The notes under the pieces: generated by a model
Told to the model about the DNA's origin: nothing
Databases searched by the model: none
What the model saw: the letters and a program-made list of their open reading frames with translations, nothing else
Position numbers and translations under genes: made by a program
Shown: positions 14,466-22,405 of the stretch, one piece after another
Layout: every line of letters starts with the position of its first letter
Numbering within the stretch: the stretch's first letter is position 1
IMG/VR virus record: IMGVR_UViG_3300022698_000101
Coordinates: 1-43,521 of that record
Source of the DNA: a virus
DNA: 43,521 nucleotides
Strand: one strand, 5' to 3'

Positions 14466-14819
14466 ATGAGTTTAGAGCAGCAGTTACAAGCATTAACAAT
14501 CGCTATATCTGGTTTAACAGAGGCGATGGCAAACGGGACCGGCTTTCATAGCGGGGCAGGAAATGCAGAACCCGCCCCCGATGTGGAACCGGAAAACACG
14601 CAAGAGGCAGATCCTACCGGGCTGTTTGATGATGTAGACGTGGATACGTCCAAAGAATACACCATCACCGACATCCGTAAGGCCCTTGCAAAACTTGTCG
14701 ATTCCAGAGGCGAAAGCACTGCAATCGACGTACTGGCCAAATTTGATGCCAAAAAGTTGTCCGACATCAAGGAAGCGGACTACGCGAAGTTCGTGGCGGT
14801 GGTTGAAAAGGAGGTATAA
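14466..14819 (+). CDS. Small acidic protein heading the recombination operon
   Basis: A 117-residue protein with an N-terminal helix (MSLEQQLQALTIAISGLTEA), an acidic proline-rich linker (about 33-60) and a C-terminal helical domain (YTITDIRKALAKLVDSRGES, then AKFDAKKLSDIKEADYAKFV). C-terminal domains of this style occur in phage proteins near recombination or ssDNA-binding genes. An AAAGGAGG site precedes the ATG. The stop is 3 bases from the next gene. Function unknown; a partner for the nuclease or ssDNA-binding protein is plausible. Confidence 0.65.
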   Translation: MSLEQQLQALTIAISGLTEAMANGTGFHSGAGNAEPAPDVEPENTQEADPTGLFDDVDVDTSKEYTITDIRKALAKLVDSRGESTAIDVLAKFDAKKLSDIKEADYAKFVAVVEKEV

Positions 14820-14822
14820 ATT

Positions 14823-16055
14823 ATGCCCCCTCAGAAACATTCCAGATTTGGCCCCAGCAGTAGCGGCAGATGGATACCCTGCCCCGGATCTGTTGGGCTT
14901 CAGACGTACGGCAAGGGAAGCGGTTCTATTTATGCAGCGGAAGGCACATTGATGCATAATATTTCAGAGGATTGCTTGTTAAACCCGGATGTAGCACCCG
15001 GGACTTTCGTAGGACAAACTTTTAATGTCGATGGCTATGACATAGAGTTTACACAGGAATTTGCTGATGCTGTTCAATTCTACTTGGATGCAGTTTGGAA
15101 CCTCAAAGATGATTATCCAGATTCAACCCTTACAGTCGAGGAACGCGTCAATCTCGGCTACTATGGTAAGGAGTTCGAAAATATCTTCGGAACCGCTGAT
15201 GCGATCATTAATCAACAGTTCGGGGTTCTCGTGGTGGCTGACCTCAAAGGAGGAAAAGGAGTATCTGTTGCAGCTGACTCTTCGCAGCCTAAATTGTATG
15301 CAGTTATGGCAGCAGGGAAATTGCTCGAAACCTATGAAAAAATTGTAACCGTTATTATCCAACCGCGTGACCGCACCGGTGAATATTACAAGGTGGCGGA
15401 ACACGATCCAGCCGATCTCAAGGCATGGGTGGAAGATACCGTGCTGCCGGCAATTAGGAACGGCCGGTCAGACAATCCAACCTTCTGCGCCTCTGAAGCC
15501 GCATGCCGCTGGTGCGAAGCTTCCGGTCAATGTAAGTATCAGGCCGAGCTGGCATTCAAAGTGGCTGTCGATGACTTTGACATCGACGATCTTGAAAACA
15601 CAACTGAAGAAAATCTAACCGCAAGACAAACTCCCCCAGGGTTGATTGAAGACGACCAATTCTACAAGATTCTAGAACTTTCCAAATTCATCCAGGACTG
15701 GGTAGCCTCAGTCAAGACGGTAGCAAAAGAAAAACTGGAAAAGGGACAGTTCCTGAAAAAATTGAAATTGGTTGAGGGACGATCAAACAGAACTTGGGAC
15801 CCTGAACAGGATATCGAAAAAATCCTGAAGACCAAAGTACGCTTCAAAGTTAGTGAAATATATGAGAAGAAACTTCGGTCGCCAACCCAGCTAATGAAAA
15901 TTGTCCCTAAAAAGAAAAAGGAAATGGTCGAAGCATTGATCATTAAACCCAAGGGGAAACCTACGGTGGCTTTCGAGTCGGATAAACGCCCGGCAATTAA
16001 GCCCACCAAAACTGCAGATACTGACTTTGAGGATATAGGAGGTATCTTTGACTAA
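14823..16055 (+). CDS. DUF2800 family Cas4/RecB-like nuclease
   Basis: A 410-residue protein. Near the N-terminus are SSGRWIPCPGS (Cys20) and YAAEGTLMH (His45). The PD-(D/E)XK core shows GTADAII (Asp126) and VVADLKGGKG (Asp140, Lys142). A cysteine group follows (Cys222, 228, 231, 237 in AACRWCEASGQC). Together with Cys20 these fit an iron-sulfur cluster, as in Cas4/AddB-type nucleases. The family regularly stands beside DUF2815 and a family A polymerase in phages, exactly as here. Probable role: resecting DNA ends during recombination-dependent replication. It overlaps the next gene by 8 bases. Confidence 0.85.
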   Translation: MPPQKHSRFGPSSSGRWIPCPGSVGLQTYGKGSGSIYAAEGTLMHNISEDCLLNPDVAPGTFVGQTFNVDGYDIEFTQEFADAVQFYLDAVWNLKDDYPDSTLTVEERVNLGYYGKEFENIFGTADAIINQQFGVLVVADLKGGKGVSVAADSSQPKLYAVMAAGKLLETYEKIVTVIIQPRDRTGEYYKVAEHDPADLKAWVEDTVLPAIRNGRSDNPTFCASEAACRWCEASGQCKYQAELAFKVAVDDFDIDDLENTTEENLTARQTPPGLIEDDQFYKILELSKFIQDWVASVKTVAKEKLEKGQFLKKLKLVEGRSNRTWDPEQDIEKILKTKVRFKVSEIYEKKLRSPTQLMKIVPKKKKEMVEALIIKPKGKPTVAFESDKRPAIKPTKTADTDFEDIGGIFD

Positions 16056-16233
16056 GTACCGTGATATACTATGCCCAACCCATAAGATCATGTATGGGAA
16101 GCATTTAACCCTATGCCCCATATGTGTTGGAGAAACTATGGGCCCAGCCGAAACGAGTTATAAGCCAAAACTATTAAAACCGTCAAAAGCCAAAAAAGAA
16201 GGCAGACTGACAAAACATTACATTCTTGATTAA
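16048..16233 (+). CDS. Small zinc-ribbon-like protein (TTG start)
   Basis: A 61-residue protein starting at TTG 16048 with AGGAGG at 5-base spacing and overlapping the preceding stop. Cysteines and histidine in LCPTHKIMYGKHLTLCPIC (CxxH...CxxC) suggest a zinc site, and the C-terminal half is lysine-rich (KPKLLKPSKAKKEG). Likely a small nucleic-acid or replication-protein binder; no family recognised. Confidence 0.6.
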   Translation: MTKYRDILCPTHKIMYGKHLTLCPICVGETMGPAETSYKPKLLKPSKAKKEGRLTKHYILD

Positions 16234-16242
16234 GGAGAACCT

Positions 16243-16863
16243 ATGAAAGATACAGAAGGATTTGCCAAAACAGCTAAAAAAGTCGTAACCCCCGTGGCCC
16301 GTGCATCTTACGCTCGGCTACTGGAACCAGCCGAATCATTGAACGGGGATATGAAATACTCCGTTTCTTTGCTTTTCGAATCGGATGCTGACCTCTCTGT
16401 TATGAAGAAGGCAGCCGCCAACGCCCTCATTGAGAAGTGGGGGCCCGATAAGGAAAATTGGCCCAAAAACCTCCGCAGCCCCTTCCGTGACGGCAGCGAC
16501 AAGGATGACCCCCTTTACGACGGAATTACTTTCGTCAATGTGTCATCTGTTGAGCAGCCTGAAATTGTCAAAAAGGTAGGGAATGTTAGCGTTCCTCTGA
16601 CATCCGCCAATGAAGTATATTCCGGGATGTATATCAGAACATCGCTGACTGCCTTTGCTTATGATAAAAAAGGCAACAGGGGCGTTTCGTTCGGCCTGAA
16701 CAACGTTCTGAAAGTTAGGGACGGGGACAGGTTGGACGGTAGGACAAATGCAGATACCGACTTCAAGGACTTCGAAGGTGATGATCCTATTGAGCAAGCC
16801 GGTGAAGCAGCTGAAGCCGCCAACACTGGCAGCACGTCGGCTGCTGAAGATCTGTTTGCCTAA
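16243..16863 (+). CDS. DUF2815 family, putative ssDNA-binding protein
   Basis: A 206-residue protein with features of DUF2815: an N-terminal ARASYARLLEPA, KYSVSLLFESDADLSVMKKA, a region of SPFRDGSDKDDPLYDGITFV, and YSGMYIRTSLTAFAYDKKGN. The acidic/alanine-rich tail ends EDLFA, like the acidic C-terminal tails by which phage ssDNA-binding proteins recruit polymerase and helicase. It lies between the DUF2800 nuclease and the DNA polymerase, as is standard for this module. An AAGGAG site precedes the ATG. Confidence 0.85.
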   Translation: MKDTEGFAKTAKKVVTPVARASYARLLEPAESLNGDMKYSVSLLFESDADLSVMKKAAANALIEKWGPDKENWPKNLRSPFRDGSDKDDPLYDGITFVNVSSVEQPEIVKKVGNVSVPLTSANEVYSGMYIRTSLTAFAYDKKGNRGVSFGLNNVLKVRDGDRLDGRTNADTDFKDFEGDDPIEQAGEAAEAANTGSTSAAEDLFA

Positions 16864-16875
16864 ACCCTTAAAAAT

Positions 16876-16902
16876 GCAGCTCCTGGTTATGCCAGGAGCT
16901 GC
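16876..16902 (+). other. Intercistronic hairpin abutting a ribosome binding site
   Basis: GCAGCTCCTGG-TTATG-CCAGGAGCTGC, 11-bp perfect stem, ends directly at the AGGAGG (16903-16908) of the polymerase gene. There is no T-tract. It may set the polymerase expression level by exposing or stacking on the ribosome site, or serve as a processing site. Confidence 0.6.
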
Positions 16903-16919
16903 AGGAGGTTACCAATATA

Positions 16920-19082
16920 GTGCCCCGTATATCTACAGCCGATAAGGCAAAACTCGATAAGCTGTTTAATATGGCGACCATGAGGGGTAACACCTATGAG
17001 CAGAAGGTTGCCTTACATATGTTAAATGATAGATGTAAACGGCTAGGAATTAAAGCCGTTGATCTATATGATTTTCCTAAGCCGCCAAGCAATGGGAAGG
17101 TTATACATCTTGATTATGAAACATACTCCGCTATAAATATCCAGTCTGCAGGTGCTTGGATATATTCACAAGACGTTAGTACAGATCTCATATGTTTAGC
17201 GTGGTGCTACAATGACGAAGACCCTTTAATCTGGCGAAATAATATGTATCATCTTGATGCAGACAGTCATAAGCTGGACGTATTATTTGACTGTGTTAGA
17301 GATGGTTGGGAATTGCATGCATGGAACGCGCAGTTTGAGTATTATATATGGAATTACGTAGCCGCTCCTAAATTTGGGTGGCCTAGGGTACCAATTGAAC
17401 AGTTTCACGATTCACAAGCTTTGGCCCTATCCCTGGCATTGCCCATGACATTGGAAGCGTGCGGCGCTGCCTTAAATTTAGATATACAAAAGGATAAATC
17501 AGGTAAGAGGTTAATCAATAAGCTATCAAAACCCCGGAAACCTACGAAGTATAACCCGGCTATTAGATGGCTTTACGATGATGCTGTTGATGATTACGAG
17601 GATATGTATGCCTATTGTTTACAAGACGTTAGGTCTGAACGGGCAATATGTGATGTGTTACCTATTAGTTATCTCCCCGGATATGAACGCCGGCTGTGGG
17701 TAGAAACAGTCAAGATTAACGACAAAGGCGTGCCGGTAGATATAGATACGGTAAACAATATTCATGGTATCCTTAAAGAGTATGAACGTGAACAAGTTGC
17801 AAAGTTAGGAAAGATAACAAATAACGAGGTAACAACCCCAGGGCAAACCTCCCGTATGAGGACATGGTTTGAAGAAAAACACGGGGTATTACTTCCCAAC
17901 ATGACAGCGGAAACGGTGAGTAAAGCCTTAGAAGATCCTGCTTTACCGAAACCCGTGCACAACGTTCTTAATATCCGGCGGTTAATGTCCAGAACATCGA
18001 CTAAAAAGTATGACCGGATATTGGATATGATTGACGATGAAGGATTTGTCCATGACATCATTAGATACCATATTGCAACAACTGGTAGATGGGGCGGTTC
18101 AGGACTACAGGTCCACAATCTACCGAATGCTAAGGTGGATGATCCTGATCTTGTTTCCCGCATTGCTCGTTATCAGTCTTTACGTCTATTTCTACTGTTT
18201 TACGATGACCCTATGTTCGTTGGTTCAGCAATGGTTCGACCTATTGTACGAGCTAAACTCGGCTATAAACTCTATGTTTCGGACTTTACATCCATAGAAA
18301 ATCGAGTTGTCTGCTGGCTAGCTGGGGATGAAGAGGCGCTTAGATTATTTCGGGACCACGTTGACCAGTATAAATGGTTTGCAACTAAACTCTATTACGG
18401 GGTGGCTTACGATGATGTTACAAAACACCAGCGAACTCATGCTAAGACGTGTATCCTTGGGCTCGGGTACGGCATGGGTGTTGATAAATTCTACGAGACA
18501 TGTGTCAGTTATGGATTCGATATTACCTATGCAGAATGTAAACGCTCCGTTGATTTGTACCGTGAAATATTTAATTCCATTGTACGTCTATGGTACCGCA
18601 GTTATGAATTAGCAATGAGAACCGTTAAGACAGGGGAAGCAACTGAGTATTTACATCTTAAATTTAGAAAAGAAGGCAAATACTTTTATATGATCCTACC
18701 CTCCGGTAGAAAAATTAATTATTATGATGCCCGGGTGGAACCAGTTGAAACCCCGTGGGGAGAAACTAAACCCGGTATCACCTTTATGGGCCACCAACCT
18801 TATACTAGAAAATGGGGACGCCTTAAATTAATTCCCGGCCGGCTGATAGAAAATGCTGCACAGGGGATGGCCAGAGACGTTATGGCAGAAGCTAAATTGA
18901 GGCTAATAGACAAAGGTTATAATGTAATATTCTCGGTCCATGATGAAATCGTATCCCATGACCCTATTGATTACGGCAGTCTTGCAGAATTTGATGAGAT
19001 TATGTGTGATACTAATTATAACATTTATCCCGGGTTACCCATTGATTCGGAGGGCTTCGTCACAAACAGGTATAAAAAATAA
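16920..19082 (+). CDS. Family A DNA polymerase with 3'-5' exonuclease domain
   Basis: A 720-residue replicative polymerase. The exonuclease domain has HLDYETYS (Asp65, Glu67), HAWNAQFEYYIW (133-144) and YCLQDVRSE (Tyr232, Asp236). The polymerase domain has motif A YVSDFTSIENR (452-462, Asp455), motif B RTHAKTCILGLGYGMG (505-520) and motif C SVHDE (682-686). GTG 16920 is taken as start, with AGGAGG 11 bases upstream, which is a little long; the first in-frame ATG (16971) would remove about 17 residues outside the exonuclease core. The stop overlaps the next ATG. Confidence 0.93.
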   Translation: MPRISTADKAKLDKLFNMATMRGNTYEQKVALHMLNDRCKRLGIKAVDLYDFPKPPSNGKVIHLDYETYSAINIQSAGAWIYSQDVSTDLICLAWCYNDEDPLIWRNNMYHLDADSHKLDVLFDCVRDGWELHAWNAQFEYYIWNYVAAPKFGWPRVPIEQFHDSQALALSLALPMTLEACGAALNLDIQKDKSGKRLINKLSKPRKPTKYNPAIRWLYDDAVDDYEDMYAYCLQDVRSERAICDVLPISYLPGYERRLWVETVKINDKGVPVDIDTVNNIHGILKEYEREQVAKLGKITNNEVTTPGQTSRMRTWFEEKHGVLLPNMTAETVSKALEDPALPKPVHNVLNIRRLMSRTSTKKYDRILDMIDDEGFVHDIIRYHIATTGRWGGSGLQVHNLPNAKVDDPDLVSRIARYQSLRLFLLFYDDPMFVGSAMVRPIVRAKLGYKLYVSDFTSIENRVVCWLAGDEEALRLFRDHVDQYKWFATKLYYGVAYDDVTKHQRTHAKTCILGLGYGMGVDKFYETCVSYGFDITYAECKRSVDLYREIFNSIVRLWYRSYELAMRTVKTGEATEYLHLKFRKEGKYFYMILPSGRKINYYDARVEPVETPWGETKPGITFMGHQPYTRKWGRLKLIPGRLIENAAQGMARDVMAEAKLRLIDKGYNVIFSVHDEIVSHDPIDYGSLAEFDEIMCDTNYNIYPGLPIDSEGFVTNRYKK

Positions 19083-19288
19083 TGGCGCAACCCAAGTACG
19101 AAACAAAGTTCGACGGTATGGAGGAAGAAATAGAAGCATACTGCCCCCGATGTCAATGTATTCATAAGGCCTTTCTTTACTGGACAGGCAAAGGGCGTCC
19201 TCGAGTATACTGTAGATCATGCAGACAGTCTGCTGGGTCCCATAAAGAAATGCCAGATGCCCTAATTGGAGGTAGACGATGGACTTGA
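19082..19288 (+). CDS. Small zinc-ribbon protein
   Basis: A 68-residue protein with AYCPRCQCIHKAF and RVYCRSCRQSAG: cysteines at 21, 24, 26, 44 and 47 form a likely CxxC...CxxC zinc ribbon. The ATG overlaps the polymerase stop (TAATG), which implies coupled translation and equal supply with polymerase. Probably a nucleic-acid-binding accessory; function unknown. Confidence 0.65.
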   Translation: MAQPKYETKFDGMEEEIEAYCPRCQCIHKAFLYWTGKGRPRVYCRSCRQSAGSHKEMPDALIGGRRWT

Positions 19289-19623
19289 TTATTCCGGAAT
19301 TTTTATCACATGTTAAAATCACCAAGGCTGATATCCAGCAAGCGGCCCCCAAGATCAAGAACTGGCTGCGAATGTTCGACATCTACAAGGAGCTAGACAA
19401 ACAGGAAATTGAAAAATATATGCTCATTGAGGTGAATTACAAGCAGAGGAAATCTGTCTTAGACCGCCTGCTGGGACGATACGCAAAATTGGTTAAAGCA
19501 GAAATGGCTGAGGAATTAACCACCGTAATGGGGACAGAATTCAGGACGGGGTATATTACACCCGTCAATGAAGAAATCGACCGGATCATTAAAGAAAATA
19601 GAAATGAAAATATCCCCGCATAA
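19279..19623 (+). CDS. Replication-module protein of unknown function
   Basis: A 114-residue, largely helical protein (MDLIIPEFLSHVKITKADIQ; KNWLRMFDIYKELDKQEIEK; RKSVLDRLLGRYAKLV). A GGAGG site stands 6 bases before the ATG. It overlaps the zinc-ribbon gene upstream by 10 bases and the helicase gene downstream by about 20. Placement between polymerase and helicase suggests a loader or adaptor role, which is inference only. Confidence 0.6.
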   Translation: MDLIIPEFLSHVKITKADIQQAAPKIKNWLRMFDIYKELDKQEIEKYMLIEVNYKQRKSVLDRLLGRYAKLVKAEMAEELTTVMGTEFRTGYITPVNEEIDRIIKENRNENIPA

Positions 19624-20986
19624 ATACCAGGTCAAGGCTGTACAGCATTGGTTGGACAACCCTTGCTCTGCCCTATTTTTAGATATGGGGTTAGGCAAAA
19701 CAGTTATCAGTCTTACCGGGATTAGCAATCTATTACGCCAGAAGCAGTCCAAGGGCTTCTTGATTATGGCGCCTTTAAGGGTAATATATAATGTTTGGCC
19801 TCTAGAAATTGAAAAGTGGAATCATCTTAGGCACTTATCCTATGGGATTCTCCACGGAGATAACAAAGATGCAGAATTAAAAATCAAACGGGATATATAC
19901 CTCATCAATTATGAAGGATTAAAATGGCTCTATAATAAATGGAGACGTGTGCCTAAAAGGCAGCTACCAGTTGACGGTATTATCTTCGATGAGTCTACGT
20001 CGGTAAAGAGTAGAACAACTGCCCGTTTTAAAATGCTGCGTATGATGATAAGGGTATTTAAGTATAGGCTCATATTAACCGGTACCCCGGCACCTAATTC
20101 ACTATTAGACCTATGGGCCCAGTACTACCTCCTTGATGGCGGGGATAGGCTGTTCAATAGCTGGTATTCATACCGCAATTATTTCTTCTATCAAGCAGAT
20201 TATCAGGGCTATAAGTGGGAAGCACGTGAAGGTGCATCTGTTCAAATTAGCCAGAAAGTGAAAGATATCACAATGCGTCTCAAGGCAGAGGATTACCTCG
20301 ACATGCCGAAGTTATTCATAAATGACGTTTTGTGTCAACTTCCAAGAAAATTGAAATCTGAATACGATCAGCTAGAAGAAGAATTTATTATTCGAATTAG
20401 TGATCAAACTATTACAGCAGCCAACGCTGCAGTCCTATCTGCTAAACTACGGCAGTTCGTATCAGGGGCTATGTATACAGAAGAAGGAGGCTTAGCCCGT
20501 ACACATGATGTGAAACTTGATACTTTACAGGAGGTCATAGAAGATGACAAATCAGAACCTATCCTCATTGGAATTAACTTCCGATTTGAGTATGATCTTA
20601 TCAAAACTCGGTTTCCAACTGTCCCCGTCGTTTACGGAGGAATTGATCAGCGAACTTCGTCCCGTCTTATTAAACAGTGGAATGAAAAACGACTGCCTCT
20701 TCTTGTTGTGCATCCACTTTCTATCGCGCACGGGATTAACCTTCAATCAGGCGGTAGAAAACTTATATGGTATAGCATTCCGTGGTCATTCGAACAGTAC
20801 ACCCAACTTAACCATAGACTCTATCGTCAAGGACAAACAAAGCCGGTCATTATTAATAGAATCATTGCTAGGGAAACAGTCGACGTAAGAGTGGCAAACG
20901 GTTTGTCACATAAAGAAGCTGAGGAAAAATCTTTCCTCAATAACCTTCTATCCAATTTAAGGAGGAAATATGGGATACAAAAGTAA
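19604..20986 (+). CDS. SNF2-type DEAD/DEAH-box helicase
   Basis: An approximately 460-residue superfamily 2 helicase. Motif I is DMGLGKTVIS. Motif II is IIFDESTS, with DEST in place of DEAH. Motif III is LTGTPAPNSLLDLW. The C-terminal domain has VVYGGIDQRTSSRLIKQW, HPLSIAHGINLQSGG (motif V) and HRLYRQGQTKPV (motif VI). The start at ATG 19604 (MKISPHKYQ) fits the usual beginning of these proteins; an upstream in-frame ATG at 19568 has no ribosome site. The family completes the DUF2800-DUF2815-PolA module and probably remodels forks or recombination intermediates. Confidence 0.88.
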   Translation: MKISPHKYQVKAVQHWLDNPCSALFLDMGLGKTVISLTGISNLLRQKQSKGFLIMAPLRVIYNVWPLEIEKWNHLRHLSYGILHGDNKDAELKIKRDIYLINYEGLKWLYNKWRRVPKRQLPVDGIIFDESTSVKSRTTARFKMLRMMIRVFKYRLILTGTPAPNSLLDLWAQYYLLDGGDRLFNSWYSYRNYFFYQADYQGYKWEAREGASVQISQKVKDITMRLKAEDYLDMPKLFINDVLCQLPRKLKSEYDQLEEEFIIRISDQTITAANAAVLSAKLRQFVSGAMYTEEGGLARTHDVKLDTLQEVIEDDKSEPILIGINFRFEYDLIKTRFPTVPVVYGGIDQRTSSRLIKQWNEKRLPLLVVHPLSIAHGINLQSGGRKLIWYSIPWSFEQYTQLNHRLYRQGQTKPVIINRIIARETVDVRVANGLSHKEAEEKSFLNNLLSNLRRKYGIQK

Positions 20987-21416
20987 GGCGTACGTGGCAG
21001 GCCCTTTCTTTAACAAGACTCAAGTGGAGATTGTTGAAAGGGTTAAGAAGGAGTTGGACAAACTAGGGATAGAGTATTACTCTCCTAAGGATGAATGTCT
21101 GTATACTCCAGAAAATGATATTACCCCAGCAGAGGTATTCATGGGGAATATCAAGGCAATCATGCAAAGCGACTTTATAATCGCTATCACCGATGGGAAG
21201 GACACCGGGACTATGTTTGAAGCCGGATTTGGATGGGGTATGAGAATTCCTATCCTGTACATTTGGGTCAATCATAACCACCAACCCTTCAACATCATGC
21301 TGGCGGAATCTGCAAGTTATGTCGCCTACGGGTATAAGGAAATGTCAGACGCCCTTAAGGAATTCAAGGCATCCTGCGCGTTTCCTAAGTATCGCCTGAA
21401 AGGAGCTGTGGAATGA
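20970..21416 (+). CDS. Nucleoside 2-deoxyribosyltransferase-like enzyme
   Basis: A 148-residue protein with KAYVAGPFFNKTQVE at the N-terminus and the signature ITDGKDTGTMFEAGFGWG (Asp75, Asp78, Thr79, catalytic Glu84 expected). Enzymes of this family move deoxyribose between bases or hydrolyse (deoxy)nucleoside monophosphates. In phages they salvage host nucleotides and can adjust the dNTP pool. The gene overlaps the helicase gene by 17 bases and the next gene by 4 (ATGA) and opens the deoxynucleotide module. Confidence 0.85.
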   Translation: MGYKSKAYVAGPFFNKTQVEIVERVKKELDKLGIEYYSPKDECLYTPENDITPAEVFMGNIKAIMQSDFIIAITDGKDTGTMFEAGFGWGMRIPILYIWVNHNHQPFNIMLAESASYVAYGYKEMSDALKEFKASCAFPKYRLKGAVE

Positions 21417-21925
21417 TCAGAGAAACGGTTAAACAGTACTACGAGAAAATTGTGCCGTTAAACTACATAGTGCGCTATAGCAATGTGCCTCGCATTAAGG
21501 ATGAAACTGTTGCTGAGCACTCTTTTCTCGTAGCCGCCATTGTCGTCAAGCTGTATGAAAGGTATGAATTCGATATTGGTTGGGCATTGACTATGGCCGT
21601 TTGCCATGATCTTCCTGAATACGCAGTCAATGATGTTACTCATGCTATTAAGCGCGATCATCCCGCAGTAGCGGCAGCCCTACATGACGCTGAACGGGAA
21701 GTGATTAAAACATTACCAGAGGTTGCGCAACGTGCGTATACCGAATTTGAAGAACAGTCTACACGTGAAGCCTTTATAGTTCACCTGGCAGACGTTATTC
21801 AATGTTCCCAGTATGCAGAAAACGAAGTACAACTGGGGAATAAGGAGCGTATGGAAAAAATTGCAATAACATCTCGACAGCGAGCAACTTACTTCAGGCA
21901 TCATTTAGAGAGGTGGCTAAGATGA
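21413..21925 (+). CDS. HD-domain 5'-deoxynucleotidase (YfbR-like)
   Basis: A 170-residue HD hydrolase: DETVAEHSFLVA (His36), AVCHDLPEYAVNDVTHAIKR (His65-Asp66, Glu69) and a distal VHLADVIQ aspartate. The pattern matches YfbR-like dNMP 5'-nucleotidases, which dephosphorylate deoxynucleoside monophosphates. DatZ dATPases of 2-aminoadenine phages belong to the same superfamily, so substrate is not certain. It overlaps both neighbours by ATGA junctions, so the module is co-translated. Confidence 0.8.
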   Translation: MIRETVKQYYEKIVPLNYIVRYSNVPRIKDETVAEHSFLVAAIVVKLYERYEFDIGWALTMAVCHDLPEYAVNDVTHAIKRDHPAVAAALHDAEREVIKTLPEVAQRAYTEFEEQSTREAFIVHLADVIQCSQYAENEVQLGNKERMEKIAITSRQRATYFRHHLERWLR

Positions 21926-22347
21926 AATTAGTAACCATTACTGGTATCGATAAGTCAGGGAAATCAACCCTGATGGACAAATTTAATAAGGCTACCAACT
22001 ACGCTTATTACGTAACCGATCGCGACCCGTCTACTACTTTTCATTTCGATCGTGCATTGGATAGAAACAACATACCGCTTGACGACTACGACAAGTTTAT
22101 GAATCGATTTCGTATGGTTCCGGGGCTTCATGTATGTTTATATTGCCCAGTACAAATTTTGATACAACGATTCCAAGCCCATAATGAACCTACCTTACCT
22201 GGAAACTTAACGTTAGGAGATCACCAGATGTCAATTATTAATCATTTTTTATCAGCAAGATTTGAGCATTCGCTATTCCTAGACACATCAGCTATGATTG
22301 CATCAGACTGTGTAGAGCAAATGGTGCACGCCATTAATAGTATTTAA
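21922..22347 (+). CDS. Small P-loop (deoxy)nucleotide kinase-like protein
   Basis: A 141-residue protein from ATG 21922, which overlaps the preceding stop (ATGA) and has GAGAGG at a fitting distance; the frame also opens at GTG 21913 but with a worse site. Walker A is GIDKSGKST (residues 8-16), and YYVTDRDPSTTFHF provides a DR motif as in thymidylate kinases. It is much shorter than typical dTMP kinases (about 210 residues) and lacks a clear lid. Likely a deoxynucleoside monophosphate kinase working with the neighbouring ThyX-like protein, or a divergent P-loop kinase with another target. Confidence 0.65.
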   Translation: MKLVTITGIDKSGKSTLMDKFNKATNYAYYVTDRDPSTTFHFDRALDRNNIPLDDYDKFMNRFRMVPGLHVCLYCPVQILIQRFQAHNEPTLPGNLTLGDHQMSIINHFLSARFEHSLFLDTSAMIASDCVEQMVHAINSI

Positions 22348-22362
22348 CCTATAATTTATTTG

Positions 22363-22390
22363 GAGCTAACAGGAGTTAAATCGTTAGCTC
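22363..22390 (+). other. Intercistronic hairpin before the ThyX-like gene
   Basis: GAGCTAAC (22363-22370) and GTTAGCTC (22383-22390) form an 8-bp perfect stem around a 12-base loop that itself contains AGGAG. The true ribosome site GGGGG follows 3 bases later. It could regulate translation of the downstream gene or be an RNase III-type site. Confidence 0.5.
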
Positions 22391-22405
22391 AAGGGGGTAA
22401 GTCCA

